From contig JAFAGI010000013.1 of the NCBI GenBank assembly GCA_023422835.1, forward strand, positions 62,001 through 126,000: a stretch of 64,000 nucleotides of DNA. Reading direction: 5' to 3'. Below, piece after piece: positions 38,721 through 46,472 of this stretch. Source of the DNA: Bacteroidota bacterium (GTDB lineage: Bacteria > Bacteroidota > Bacteroidia > Chitinophagales > Chitinophagaceae). The notes beneath the pieces were generated by a model that saw only the letters and a program-made list of their open reading frames with translations, was not told where the DNA came from and searched no databases. Numbering within the stretch: the first letter of the stretch is position 1; every line of letters starts with the position of its first letter. A program made the translations under genes and the position numbers.

Positions 38721-38751
38721 CAAATGTACCACGAATTTAAATTGCGCACAA
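38721..38751 (-). promoter_or_regulatory. Bacteroidota promoter of nfsB-ohrR-ohr
   Basis: On the minus strand a TTG (-33, at 38749-38751) and TACATTTG (-7, at 38721-38728) are separated by 20 bases, matching TTG-N19-23-TAnnTTTG. The transcript would start about 55 bases before nfsB. The -33 element lies inside the dyad. Confidence 0.7.
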
Positions 38752-38774
38752 TATAATTGTGAAAAATTTAAATT
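38734..38774. promoter_or_regulatory. 41-bp near-perfect dyad, probable OhrR operator
   Basis: AATTTAAATT (38734-38743), a 3-base spacer, CACAAT-ATA-ATTGTG (38747-38761), a 3-base spacer and AATTTAAATT (38765-38774) are symmetric about 38754. Both the inner 6-bp arms and the outer 10-bp arms match perfectly. The dyad covers the -33 element of nfsB-ohrR-ohr. MarR/OhrR repressors bind AT-rich palindromes of this ACAAT/ATTGT type. Confidence 0.75.
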
Positions 38775-38969
38775 AGATAAAATCTATCAGGTAATGGCAT
38801 TGCTGAATAGTTTTTAACAATTTATATATTTGTGAGATCACAAAAATAAAATAGCGTCAATCAAAAGCAGTTTCGCAATCGGCTCTGCTTTGGGATAATC
38901 GTCAGTTCACTCACTGTTTCGTTTGAAAACTTGGAGTAGGTTTAGAAGTGAGGTTTTAAATTATTATTA

Positions 38970-39479
38970 ATGATACCAGAAATAATATTCAGAAAGGCAA
39001 CTCAGGACGACGCCGATAAAATCTGGAAAATTCTCCAGCAGGCTATTGAAAGACGCAGGCTGGACGGCTCCCTACAGTGGCAGAACGGTTATCCAAATCC
39101 GGAAACTGTAAACTCAGACATTGAAAAGCAAATCGGCTATGTCCTGACCGAAAATGACCGTGTTGTCGCCTACTGTGCCGTGCTGTTGAACGATGAACCG
39201 GCTTATGAAAATATTGAGGGAAAATGGCTTTCGGACGGAGATTTCAATGTGGTGCACCGTGTGGCTGTCTCTGAGGAAGTTGCCGGAAAAGGTTACGCCA
39301 CAGAGATTTTCCGAAGGATTGAAGATTTCTCAAGACAAAACGGAATTTTCAGCGTAAAAGTGGACACGAACTTTGATAACGCAGCCATGCTTCACATACT
39401 CAAAAAACCAGGCTATACTTATTGCGATGAAGTTTATCTGTCAGGCGGTGTAAGGAAAGCTTTCGAGAAACTTATTTAA
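38970..39479 (+). CDS. GNAT-family N-acetyltransferase
   Basis: A 169-residue acetyltransferase with one GNAT domain. The N-terminal FRKATQDDADKIWKILQQA, the strand DFNVVHRVAVSEEVAGKGYATEIFRRIEDF (acetyl-CoA-binding V-x-x-x-x-x-G-x-G motif) and VKVDTNFDNAAMLHILKKPGYTYCDEV are typical. The central LDGSLQWQNGYPNPETVNSDI is found in many GNATs of Bacteroidota. The substrate is unknown. A TATATTTG box at 38825-38832 with TTG 22 bases upstream could be its promoter. The antiporter gene follows 20 bases later, probably in the same transcript. Confidence 0.88.
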   Translation: MIPEIIFRKATQDDADKIWKILQQAIERRRLDGSLQWQNGYPNPETVNSDIEKQIGYVLTENDRVVAYCAVLLNDEPAYENIEGKWLSDGDFNVVHRVAVSEEVAGKGYATEIFRRIEDFSRQNGIFSVKVDTNFDNAAMLHILKKPGYTYCDEVYLSGGVRKAFEKLI

Positions 39480-39499
39480 TCATAAAATTTAAAAACCAT

Positions 39500-41077
39500 A
39501 TGCTTGAGAATCTTACATTTTACCTGATCCTGGTGATCATCATCGTTTTGCTGGTGATGCTTGCCAAAAAAATAAGGGTTGCATATCCGGTTTTGCTGGT
39601 CCTGGCCGGTCTGGGCATCAGTTTTATTCCCGGCACGCCTACGATTCATATAGAACCTGAACTGATATTTTTTATTTTTCTGCCGCCTCTTTTGTATGAA
39701 GCTGCTTGGGCGGCTTCGTGGAAAGAACTGTGGCGCTGGCGCAGGATTGTGGTCAGTTTTGCTTTCGTGGTGGTGTTTATTACCTCTTTGGTTGTAGCTT
39801 TTGTCGCCAATCATTTTATTCCTGGATTTTCGCTGGCGCTGGGTTTTCTTTTGGGTGGAATAGTTTCGCCGCCGGATGCCGTGAGCGCTGGAGCGATTTT
39901 GAAATTTGTAAAAATTCCGAAACGGTATTCTTCGATTCTTGAAGGTGAAAGTTTGCTGAACGATGCTTCATCACTGATTATTTTCCGCTTTGCAATGATT
40001 GCTGTCGCGACGGGACAATTCATCTGGCAGGAAGCTGCCTTTAGTTTCCTGTGGATGTGTATCGGTGGTGCTGGAATCGGAATCCTTCTAGGGATTTTCT
40101 TTATGAAGATGCACCGCCTGTTGCCCACTGATGCCAATATCGATATCGTGCTCACGCTCGTGGCGCCGTTCTTCATGTATCTGGTAGCGGAAGAGCTTCA
40201 CGCGTCCGGTGTTTTGGCTGTAGTTTCTGGTGGTTTGTTGCTTTCCAACAGAAGTCATTCGTTTCTGGCTACCTCATCGCGTTTGGGGACACTGAATGTC
40301 TGGAGCAGTTTGGTTTTTTTGCTGAATGGTATCGTTTTTATGATGATTGGGCTCGACCTTCCACAGATTGTTTCAGGGCTTGAAACAGACTTGTCCACAG
40401 CTTTCGGTTATGGCGTTTTGATTACAGTTATTCTGGTTATAACAAGAATCTTTGCGGCTTATGGCGCCGTATTCATCACGATGATTATGCGTAATTTCAT
40501 CACTGTTGCCGACCGACAAAATCCAGGCTGGAAAGCACCTGCATTAATCGGTTGGACCGGAATGCGCGGCGTGGTTTCGCTGGCTGCCGCACTTTCTATT
40601 CCGCTGACTTTGCAGGATGGAACGCCCTTTCCCCACAGGAACTTGATTTTATTTATCACTTTCGTGGTCATCCTGCTCACTTTGGTGGTTCAGGGTTTGA
40701 CGCTGCCTTTTCTCATCAAAAAATTCAATATTGAGGATCCGGATTTTACCCGCTCAGAAAAGGAAATTGATTATGAAATCCGGAACGAACTTGCAAAAAT
40801 CGCAGTGAAGAGAATCCGGGATACCCATTTCGAAAAACTTGAAAAATTGCCGGCATTACAGGATCAGTTACAAAACTGGGAAAATCGTGTGAACAGTTCG
40901 CAAGTAATTCTGAATTTTCCGGAATACCGTGAAATTTACCTGGATATCATAAACCAGCAGCGCGAATGGCTGATCTCCAAAAACCGTAAGGAAATTCTGC
41001 TGGACGAAGAAATTGTACGTAAACATTTAAAAATGCTCGATTTACAGGAGGAAAAACTGGGAATGCATTACACCTAA
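39500..41077 (+). CDS. CPA1-family Na+/H+ antiporter (NhaP/YjcE-like)
   Basis: A 525-residue transporter with about 12 membrane segments, followed by a cytoplasmic tail of some 110 residues. Key motifs are FFIFLPPLLYEAAW, LGGIVSPPDAVSAGAIL, ILEGESLLNDASSLIIFRFA (the acidic ion-binding segment with Asn-Asp), VVSGGLLLSNRSH and WTGMRGVVSLAAALSIP. It exchanges Na+ or K+ for protons and supports pH and salt tolerance. The tail ends in the charged helix VRKHLKMLDLQEEKLG. The gene runs directly after the GNAT and is followed by an IS3-family remnant. Confidence 0.93.
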   Translation: MLENLTFYLILVIIIVLLVMLAKKIRVAYPVLLVLAGLGISFIPGTPTIHIEPELIFFIFLPPLLYEAAWAASWKELWRWRRIVVSFAFVVVFITSLVVAFVANHFIPGFSLALGFLLGGIVSPPDAVSAGAILKFVKIPKRYSSILEGESLLNDASSLIIFRFAMIAVATGQFIWQEAAFSFLWMCIGGAGIGILLGIFFMKMHRLLPTDANIDIVLTLVAPFFMYLVAEELHASGVLAVVSGGLLLSNRSHSFLATSSRLGTLNVWSSLVFLLNGIVFMMIGLDLPQIVSGLETDLSTAFGYGVLITVILVITRIFAAYGAVFITMIMRNFITVADRQNPGWKAPALIGWTGMRGVVSLAAALSIPLTLQDGTPFPHRNLILFITFVVILLTLVVQGLTLPFLIKKFNIEDPDFTRSEKEIDYEIRNELAKIAVKRIRDTHFEKLEKLPALQDQLQNWENRVNSSQVILNFPEYREIYLDIINQQREWLISKNRKEILLDEEIVRKHLKMLDLQEEKLGMHYT

Positions 41078-41098
41078 AAATCAACGACTGAAGGAAAA

Positions 41099-41215
41099 GT
41101 GTCAAAAGGTGAACTTTACAACGCAAGTTTACATGAAGAACTGGCCCTGGACAATATCTTTATCGAGAGGCTCTGGCGCAGTGTAAAATATGAAAATCAA
41201 ACTGCTACCCCGTAA
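41099..41215 (+). pseudogene. C-terminal remnant of an IS3-family transposase
   Basis: The frame reads GELYNASLHEELALDNIFIERLWRSVKYEN before a stop. ALDNIFIERLWRSVKYE is the strongly conserved segment around the last catalytic Glu of rve-type IS3-family transposases. Only about 38 codons remain, and the sequence before it does not match a transposase. At 41250-41268, TGTCCAAACTTTGGGGGGG looks like the family's terminal inverted repeat, so the remnant would span about 41099-41270, lying immediately before the alcohol dehydrogenase gene. Confidence 0.75.
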
Positions 41216-41382
41216 AACAATCAAAACAAAATTAAATTTTACAATTTACTGTCCAAACTTTGGGGGGGTAACAATATACCTCACCATCAAACTCAAAATA
41301 AAAAATCATAAATTATAACTATTCGCCTAAGGTGTTCTTTTTTTTGCTACAACTTTGTTCAATCACCAAAAAAATAAACAAA

Positions 41383-42526
41383 ATGTTAGCAATGAATTTC
41401 CGCGGACCCTTCCGCGTCCGCGCAGACCGCAATATGCCCGAACCTCAGATTGAACATCCCGAAGACGCTATCGTAAAGGTGCTTAGGTCCTGTATCTGCG
41501 GCTCCGATTTGCATCTATATCACGGACTCGTACCCGATACACGCGTAGGAACCACATTTGGCCATGAGTTTATCGGCGAAGTTGTCGAGATAGGTTCAGG
41601 CGTACAGAAACTAAAAGTAGGCGATAAGGTTATGGTACCGTTCAATATATCGTGCGGTAAATGTGCCTTCTGTAAGCAGGAGCTTTATGGTAACTGCCAC
41701 GAATCTAATTCGATGGCGACGGCAGTAGGAGGTATTTTCGGATATTCTCATACCGCCGGCGGTTTCCAGGGAGGACAGGCAGAATACGCACGCGTTCCCT
41801 ACGCAGATGTTGGCCCAACGGTAATTCCTGATTGGATGGACCCTGATGATGCGGTGCTTCTTACGGACGTAGTTCCTACGGGTTTATCAAGCCGCGGAAA
41901 TGGCGGGCATCCAGAAAGGCGATACCGTTGTTGTTTTCGGTGCCGGACCCATTGGGATCATGGCCGCGAAATCTGCCTGGTTATTCGGTGCCGGACGTGT
42001 AATGGTGATCGATCATTTAGAATACAGACTTGATTTTGTTGCCAAATATGCGCAGTGCGAAGCTTATAATTTCAAAAGTATTGGCGATCCGGTCGTATTC
42101 ATAAAAACACAAACCGATTCTCTGGGAGCCGATGTCTGCATCGATGCGGTAGGGTGTGAGGCCAGAGGAAGCCGGATGAATACACTTCTCGGTATAAAAT
42201 TAATGATGCAGGGCGGTTCTACCACAGCCCTTCATTGGGCGATCAATTCAGTGAAAAAAGGCGGAATTGTTTCAATTGTCGGTGTGTACGGTCCAATCGA
42301 TGCACTTGTACCGATCGGAAATGTGGTGAACAAAGGAATTACGATCCGGGCAAACCAAGCTGCCGCAAAACGGCACATGCCGAAATTGATTGAGCACGTG
42401 AAAAATGGTGTCATTGATCCGAAACAGATTATTACCCATAAGGTTCCGTTGGAAGAAGTTGCGGATGCGTATCATATCTTTTCACAGAAGCTCGATGGTT
42501 GTATAAAAACTGTCCTTATTCCTTAA
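41383..42526 (+). pseudogene. Zinc-dependent alcohol dehydrogenase, single-base frameshift
   Basis: A medium-chain zinc alcohol dehydrogenase of about 380 codons in two frames. The first part (41383 to about 41885) has CICGSDLHLYHG, FGHEFIGEVVE and the structural-zinc cysteines in CGKCAFCKQELYGNC. The second (frame of 41900-42526) has VVVFGAGPIGIMAAKSAWLFGA, a Rossmann motif, and ends in KLDGCIKTVLIP. The join should read VVPTGYQAAEMAGIQKG. An extra T in GGTTTATC at 41883-41885 shifts the frame. It is either a real recent mutation or an assembly/sequencing error. All catalytic elements are otherwise intact. The start MLAMNFRGPFRVRADRNMPE at ATG 41383 is chosen over upstream alternatives. Confidence 0.88.
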
Positions 42527-42563
42527 ACAGCTTCAAAATTTTTTAACTCAAAAACATTAACAC

Positions 42564-43097
42564 ATGCTTACAGACGAAACAAAACCCTCTGATTTTAAAA
42601 AAAGTGAAAATTCAGATTATAGCCATATTAAAGGTTGGGGAATAGACGCCGATGCGGAAAATGATCCGACATATCCAATAAAAAAACGGACCAATGAAGA
42701 ACATGAAGGATATGCCTGGGAGAGACCTGCGCAGCAACCTGAAACTGTAGAAATTTTAAAATCCGTGGAACGTCCTAATCTCACTGCGGTTTTTGGAACC
42801 GCTTCACCACCCCAGGGGCTAAACGGAAAAATTCGTGAGTTTGCCTTTAAATACAGCGAATCAAGTTACGGCCGGTGGCTGCCGCTAATGCTTGCTGACC
42901 GTATTGGTGTGGTGGAAGGAATCATAGAGGACCTAAAGAAAGGACATGTTCCGAACATTTTTGCCGAACTGGGTTGGGCCGCCGATTTCAAACACAACAA
43001 AAAAGGTTTCCTGTTAAAAATGGCTTTAATAGCTGCAGGTACCGCTGTAGCCGTTACTTTACTCACTTCGAAAAAGAAGACTAAAGAGGAAGATTAA
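42564..43097 (+). CDS. Hypothetical protein with C-terminal membrane segment
   Basis: A 177-residue protein. The first 100 residues are polar and acidic (SHIKGWGIDADAENDPTYPIKK, then ERPAQQPETVEILKSVERPN). A middle GLNGKIREFAFKYSESSYGRWLPLMLADRIGVVEG is followed by one hydrophobic helix (KMALIAAGTAVAVTLLT) and a Lys/Glu tail. Similar proteins occur beside zinc alcohol dehydrogenases in Bacteroidota, as here (37-base gap), so they may be functionally linked, but no role is known. A hairpin terminator follows 28 bases after the stop. Confidence 0.75.
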   Translation: MLTDETKPSDFKKSENSDYSHIKGWGIDADAENDPTYPIKKRTNEEHEGYAWERPAQQPETVEILKSVERPNLTAVFGTASPPQGLNGKIREFAFKYSESSYGRWLPLMLADRIGVVEGIIEDLKKGHVPNIFAELGWAADFKHNKKGFLLKMALIAAGTAVAVTLLTSKKKTKEED

Positions 43098-43124
43098 AGG
43101 TGTGCATAACATTTTAAAACTAAG

Positions 43125-43151
43125 AGAGACTTTTGAAAGTCTCTTTTTTTT
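43125..43151 (+). terminator. Intrinsic terminator after the alcohol dehydrogenase unit
   Basis: AGAGACTTTTGAAAGTCTCT forms a 9-bp stem with a minimal loop and is followed by seven T or more. It belongs to the same AGAGAC/GTCTCT family as the other hairpins in the island. Confidence 0.92.
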
Positions 43152-43409
43152 GTAGCTTGTCAAGGTCGAGCAGGTATTACCGATGGTTGGGATTTAGCAC
43201 TAAAGTTCAATAGAAGAACGAATGTTGAACCTTGCATAAATGTCCAATCGAAGCCGTTCAGCCTCGCTTTTGGCAGTATCCTTATTGTGTACGTGGTCTC
43301 TTCGTCAGTCTAATCTTAATTTTTGGAAGCTGTTTTAAACCAAGGAAGCCTGTCCAAATTCATTTACAGAACTGTGACAGGCTTCCATTTTAGAATAATT
43401 GTGGTATGT

Positions 43410-43703
43410 TTATTTAGCCGCTAAAACGTCCAGTTTCTCAATAGATGGTGCAGTAGCCAACAATTCAGGTGCATTTTCCATTAACGCCTTTGCAATCTTA
43501 CCACCAAGATGAACTTCTCTGCCTTCTTCATCTGAAAAAGTGTCAAAAATACCAAATGTAGAAGAGTCAATACGGAACGCATACCATGTAATAGTACCGG
43601 CTTCTTCATTAGCAAGTGGCAATGCACTTGTAATAAACTCTTCAACATTTTTTTCTTTTCCTGCTTTTGCTTCTAGTCGAACTAATAATCCTAATTTTTT
43701 CAT
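43410..43703 (-). CDS. Antibiotic biosynthesis monooxygenase (ABM) domain protein
   Basis: A 97-residue dimeric ferredoxin-like protein of the ABM/quinol monooxygenase family. LLVRLEAKAGKEKNVEEFITSALPL, ITWYAFRIDSSTFGIFDTFSDEEGREVHLGGKIA and the His in VHLGG are typical. Members are cofactor-free monooxygenases or small detoxifying enzymes; the substrate is unknown. The AraC-type regulator gene starts upstream on the same strand, with a 100-base gap to this gene's start, and probably controls it. Confidence 0.85.
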   Translation of the reverse strand: MKKLGLLVRLEAKAGKEKNVEEFITSALPLANEEAGTITWYAFRIDSSTFGIFDTFSDEEGREVHLGGKIAKALMENAPELLATAPSIEKLDVLAAK

Positions 43704-43803
43704 ATCTTTTTACTTTTAAATTAAACCAATTTTGTTTTATCAAATGTAGCTCATTGAAGGTTGAGAGGCTTTTTTATTTAGCTCAAAAACTTATGAAAAG
43801 AGG

Positions 43804-44663
43804 TCAAGTTTTTTTAACGTTTTTTGGACTATAACCAAATTCATTCTTAAAGGCTGTGCTAAAATTTGACAGGCTGTCATAGCCAAAGTCCATATAGATT
43901 TCTGATGGTGTCGCTTCATTATTAAGCAATAATTTTTTGGCTTTGTTGAGCCGTTTTAGTTGAAACCATTTTCCTGGAGACTCTTGATATAGTTGTATAA
44001 ATTTTCGCTTAAAAGTAGACAGACTCATATTACATAGAAAAGCGACCTCGTCAATATTCAAGCTCGTGTACAGATTTTTTTCAATGACCATTTTAAAAGA
44101 TAATTCTCTTTCGTTGATTAACAAAGAATGTAGATAAACAAAAAAACTTTGCCCATACTTATCAGCCAGATACAGCATAATTTCTTCAAATTTCAATTCC
44201 AGAATCTTTTGAGAGATTGTTTGATTCAAGCCATAAATTTGTTGAATAGAATTAATAAAATGGATAATAAAATTATCTTTTTGTATAAGGAAATAAGGAC
44301 TACTGGTAGCTGTTTTATTAAAGTCTTTTGGGTTGAATAAATGCCCATATTTCAATAAAAAATCCTTAATGTTTTTTTGAGAAAAGAAAAAGAGCAGGCA
44401 ACTATAACTGTTTGCCCCTACAATTTCTGTTGTTAAAAAATTCCCCGAGGCAAGGAGCAAGGATTGTGAATCATCTATGGAAACGATGTCATTAGAAAAG
44501 TGAATGTCCTTTTGCCGTCCAACAAAAAACTGAATACATTTTTGTTTAGGTTAATCTTATTTTTGGACACATGTTTATACACCTCGTAATTAGCAATTTG
44601 CAGGTCTGAAGTGTCCGTGTAGTTATTTTCAAATAAATCTTCTGGAAAATTTGTAATGTCCAT
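43804..44663 (-). pseudogene. AraC-family regulator with single-base frameshift
   Basis: About 286 codons in two frames. The N-terminal part (44475-44663) begins MDITNFPEDLFENNYTDTSD and runs to NVFSFLLDGK. The second part (from about 44508 to 43804) contains the C-terminal DNA-binding domain with both helix-turn-helix units: VAFLCNMSLSTFKRKFIQLY and SEIYMDFGYDSLSNFSTAFK, ending FGYSPKNVKKT. Adding one A to the run read at 44510-44513 restores GKKDIHFSNDIVSIDDSQ across the break. It is AT-rich. The gene is interrupted as written; a sequencing error cannot be excluded. It precedes the ABM gene on the same strand. Confidence 0.85.
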
Positions 44664-44842
44664 AATAGAGTTGTCTTAAAAAACATGTGGGCATGGCAAA
44701 CGTATTAATTTTGTTTCAAAAGTTGCTTGCTCAAGTTTGGATGAAGAGGTCGTTTAGCCTTGCATTTATTGATTCGGGGCTTTGCGAAGGTGGCTTTTGT
44801 GTTTCTGCCTTGTGTGTTGGCAAGCCACTTTTGCAAATACTA
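44664..44842. other. Intergenic segment with attC-like hairpin
   Basis: No gene is seen. GTGGCTTTTGTG (about 44791) and GCAAGCCAC (about 44819) form an imperfect inverted repeat shortly before the inner direct repeat at 44843. This is the same arrangement as the palindrome at 34712-34813 before the left copy. Confidence 0.5.
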
Positions 44843-44910
44843 TGTTGAACTAAACCTTCGGTAGCTTTACCAAGCGCATTAATCTGTTACTTTGTAAAGT
44901 TAATTAAAAA
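44843..44910. repeat. Inner direct repeat, right copy (about 68 bp)
   Basis: TGTTGAACTAAACCTTCGGT followed by AGCTTTACCAAG and GTTACTTTGTAAAGTTAATT matches 34819-34887 in the same orientation. It sits immediately before the integrase start codon and contains the likely integrase promoter (TTACTTTG as -7 box). Confidence 0.85.
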
Positions 44911-44919
44911 ATCACTGGA

Positions 44920-45180
44920 ATGGCAAAAAAAAGAGTTTAGACGAGCTCAGAAAAAACAAAATTATCAATCAGGCAAAGCGCGAAGTGCCTGGTTTTACAG
45001 AGCTTTTAGGTCGGTTTGAACGCACCGTTTCGGTGTTGGGGAGAAGCCAAAGTACGTTCAATAATTACTCCAGACACGTGGCTGCGGTGTCGCTGCATTT
45101 TGGGAAAATCCCTACAGAATTGGATGCAGAGCAGATTCACGATTATCTTTTTCACCTTCAGAAAAAATCAAAATCATTCA
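44920..45180 (+). pseudogene. N-terminal fragment of a tyrosine recombinase/integrase
   Basis: Starting at ATG 44920, the frame is M-A-K-K and then breaks in a run of A. Adding one A gives SLDELRKNKIINQAKREVPGFTELLGRFERTVSVLGRSQSTFNNYSRHV followed by AAVSLHFGKIPTELDAEQIHDYLFHLQKKSKS. This is the N-terminal SAM-like DNA-binding domain of a tyrosine integrase of the kind that, from memory, is linked to IS91-like transposases in Bacteroidota. The catalytic domain (Arg...HxxR...Tyr) is absent. The coding match ends at about 45177, where the boundary repeat begins at 45181. Confidence 0.85.
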
Positions 45181-45240
45181 GCTGTTCGGTAGTTATATTT
45201 GCCGTTCGGAATTTGTAATTCCAAACCCTGCCGGATTTAT
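45181..45240. repeat. Right boundary repeat of island
   Basis: GCTGTTCGGTAGTTATATTT at 45181 is followed 20 bases later by GCCGTTCGGAATTTGTAATT at 45201. The latter forms the palindrome GGAATT-TGT-AATTCC and is followed by AAACCCTGCCGGATTTAT. Element order, orientation and 20-base spacing match 34596-34681. Confidence 0.85.
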
Positions 45241-45374
45241 ATTTCGGGCATATCTGCATATCTTTTCATGAATAACAAAACTTAGTAACATAAGCTTTGG
45301 TTTTAAACTTTAATTCTTTACTTTGATCAATCTGGAATACTACATCCATTCGAAAGTAAGTAAAACAGTTGCTT

Positions 45375-46358
45375 ATGGCTCATTTACACATCCGGGAAGA
45401 AACAACAAAAAACGTAAAAGCTTCACTACTCACGGCAGCAACCTGTACGCTGGTAGGGTTGGTATTCTTTTTTACACACTGGGAAATGCAGCGTACGCCC
45501 CAGCCTGTAGCAGATAATGGCATAGAGGTAAACCTTGGCTTTGCCGATGAAGGTTTTGGTGATGTTGCTCCCCTTGTGCCGGGTCAGCCAGCACCTGATG
45601 TGGCTGCCTCTACAGAAGATGCCGCAGCACCGGCGATAGAAGAAGATGTTTCAGAAGCAGGCACACTACCCAACAATAACGTGTCTGATGAAGTAGCCGT
45701 ACATAAAGAGGTGGTTAAGAACGATGATAAAAAGGCTGCTGCCATTCGTACAACAGCAAAGCCAAAATCTGTAACAAAAACTACAACCCCTGTTGAGAAA
45801 TTAACCGTTTCGGAAACTAAAAAGAAGGCTGCTGCCGCACCAACAGCGGCAGCTACTAATAAAAAAGCTGCTGCTACTGATAAAACCGCTGCTACAGGCA
45901 CTGCAAGAACTGCTATACCAAAAGCCGTTTACCGCGGTGGTACAGGCACAGGGGGCAACAATGCAGACAGCTATAATGGTGTAACCAACCAGGGAATAGC
46001 AGGCGGCAGAGGCGACCAGGGCAGAGCCGGTGGCAACCTTACTTCTGACAGCTATACAGGCAATGGCGGCACCGGCAGATCCGGGGTTAGCATCCGGGAA
46101 GGACTTTCTGGAAGGAAAATCATCGGCTACCCCTCGTTTACAGATAATTTTAACCAGAATGCAAGAGTGGCTGTCAGAATCGTAGTAGACAGCGACGGGA
46201 AAGTTACCAGCGCTTCTGTTGATCCTAAAGGCACTACAACAACGAATTCCGGCATCCGCAATATTGCCATAAGCAAAGCAAAACAATTAAAGCTCAGCAA
46301 AAGCACTGCAAAAGCGCAGACAGGCATTATATTATTCAATTTTAAACTTACCGGTTAA
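45375..46358 (+). CDS. TonB-like energy-transducer protein
   Basis: A 327-residue protein with one N-terminal membrane helix (AATCTLVGLVFFF), preceded by a charged cytoplasmic tail. A long periplasmic linker rich in Ala, Lys, Thr and Pro (AAIRTTAKPKSVTKTTTPV) is followed by a Gly-rich stretch. The C-terminus has a TonB-C-like beta-alpha-beta pattern (NARVAVRIVVDSDGKVTSASVDPKG, then NIAISKAKQLKLSKS). Such proteins couple the proton motive force to outer-membrane receptors together with ExbB and ExbD. No exbB or exbD gene is next to it; the island boundary lies 135 bases upstream, so an original operon may have been interrupted. ATG 45375 is preferred over a TTG two codons earlier. Confidence 0.8.
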   Translation: MAHLHIREETTKNVKASLLTAATCTLVGLVFFFTHWEMQRTPQPVADNGIEVNLGFADEGFGDVAPLVPGQPAPDVAASTEDAAAPAIEEDVSEAGTLPNNNVSDEVAVHKEVVKNDDKKAAAIRTTAKPKSVTKTTTPVEKLTVSETKKKAAAAPTAAATNKKAAATDKTAATGTARTAIPKAVYRGGTGTGGNNADSYNGVTNQGIAGGRGDQGRAGGNLTSDSYTGNGGTGRSGVSIREGLSGRKIIGYPSFTDNFNQNARVAVRIVVDSDGKVTSASVDPKGTTTTNSGIRNIAISKAKQLKLSKSTAKAQTGIILFNFKLTG

Positions 46359-46472
46359 GGCCATATGTAACAAATCAATCGGTTGTTTTATCCTTTTCCC
46401 AGGCGCTTCAAATTCCCTCTAAAATTTTTGTACAATCGCAAAAAAGGGTTTCTTTGCAGATAAAGAATCTTT

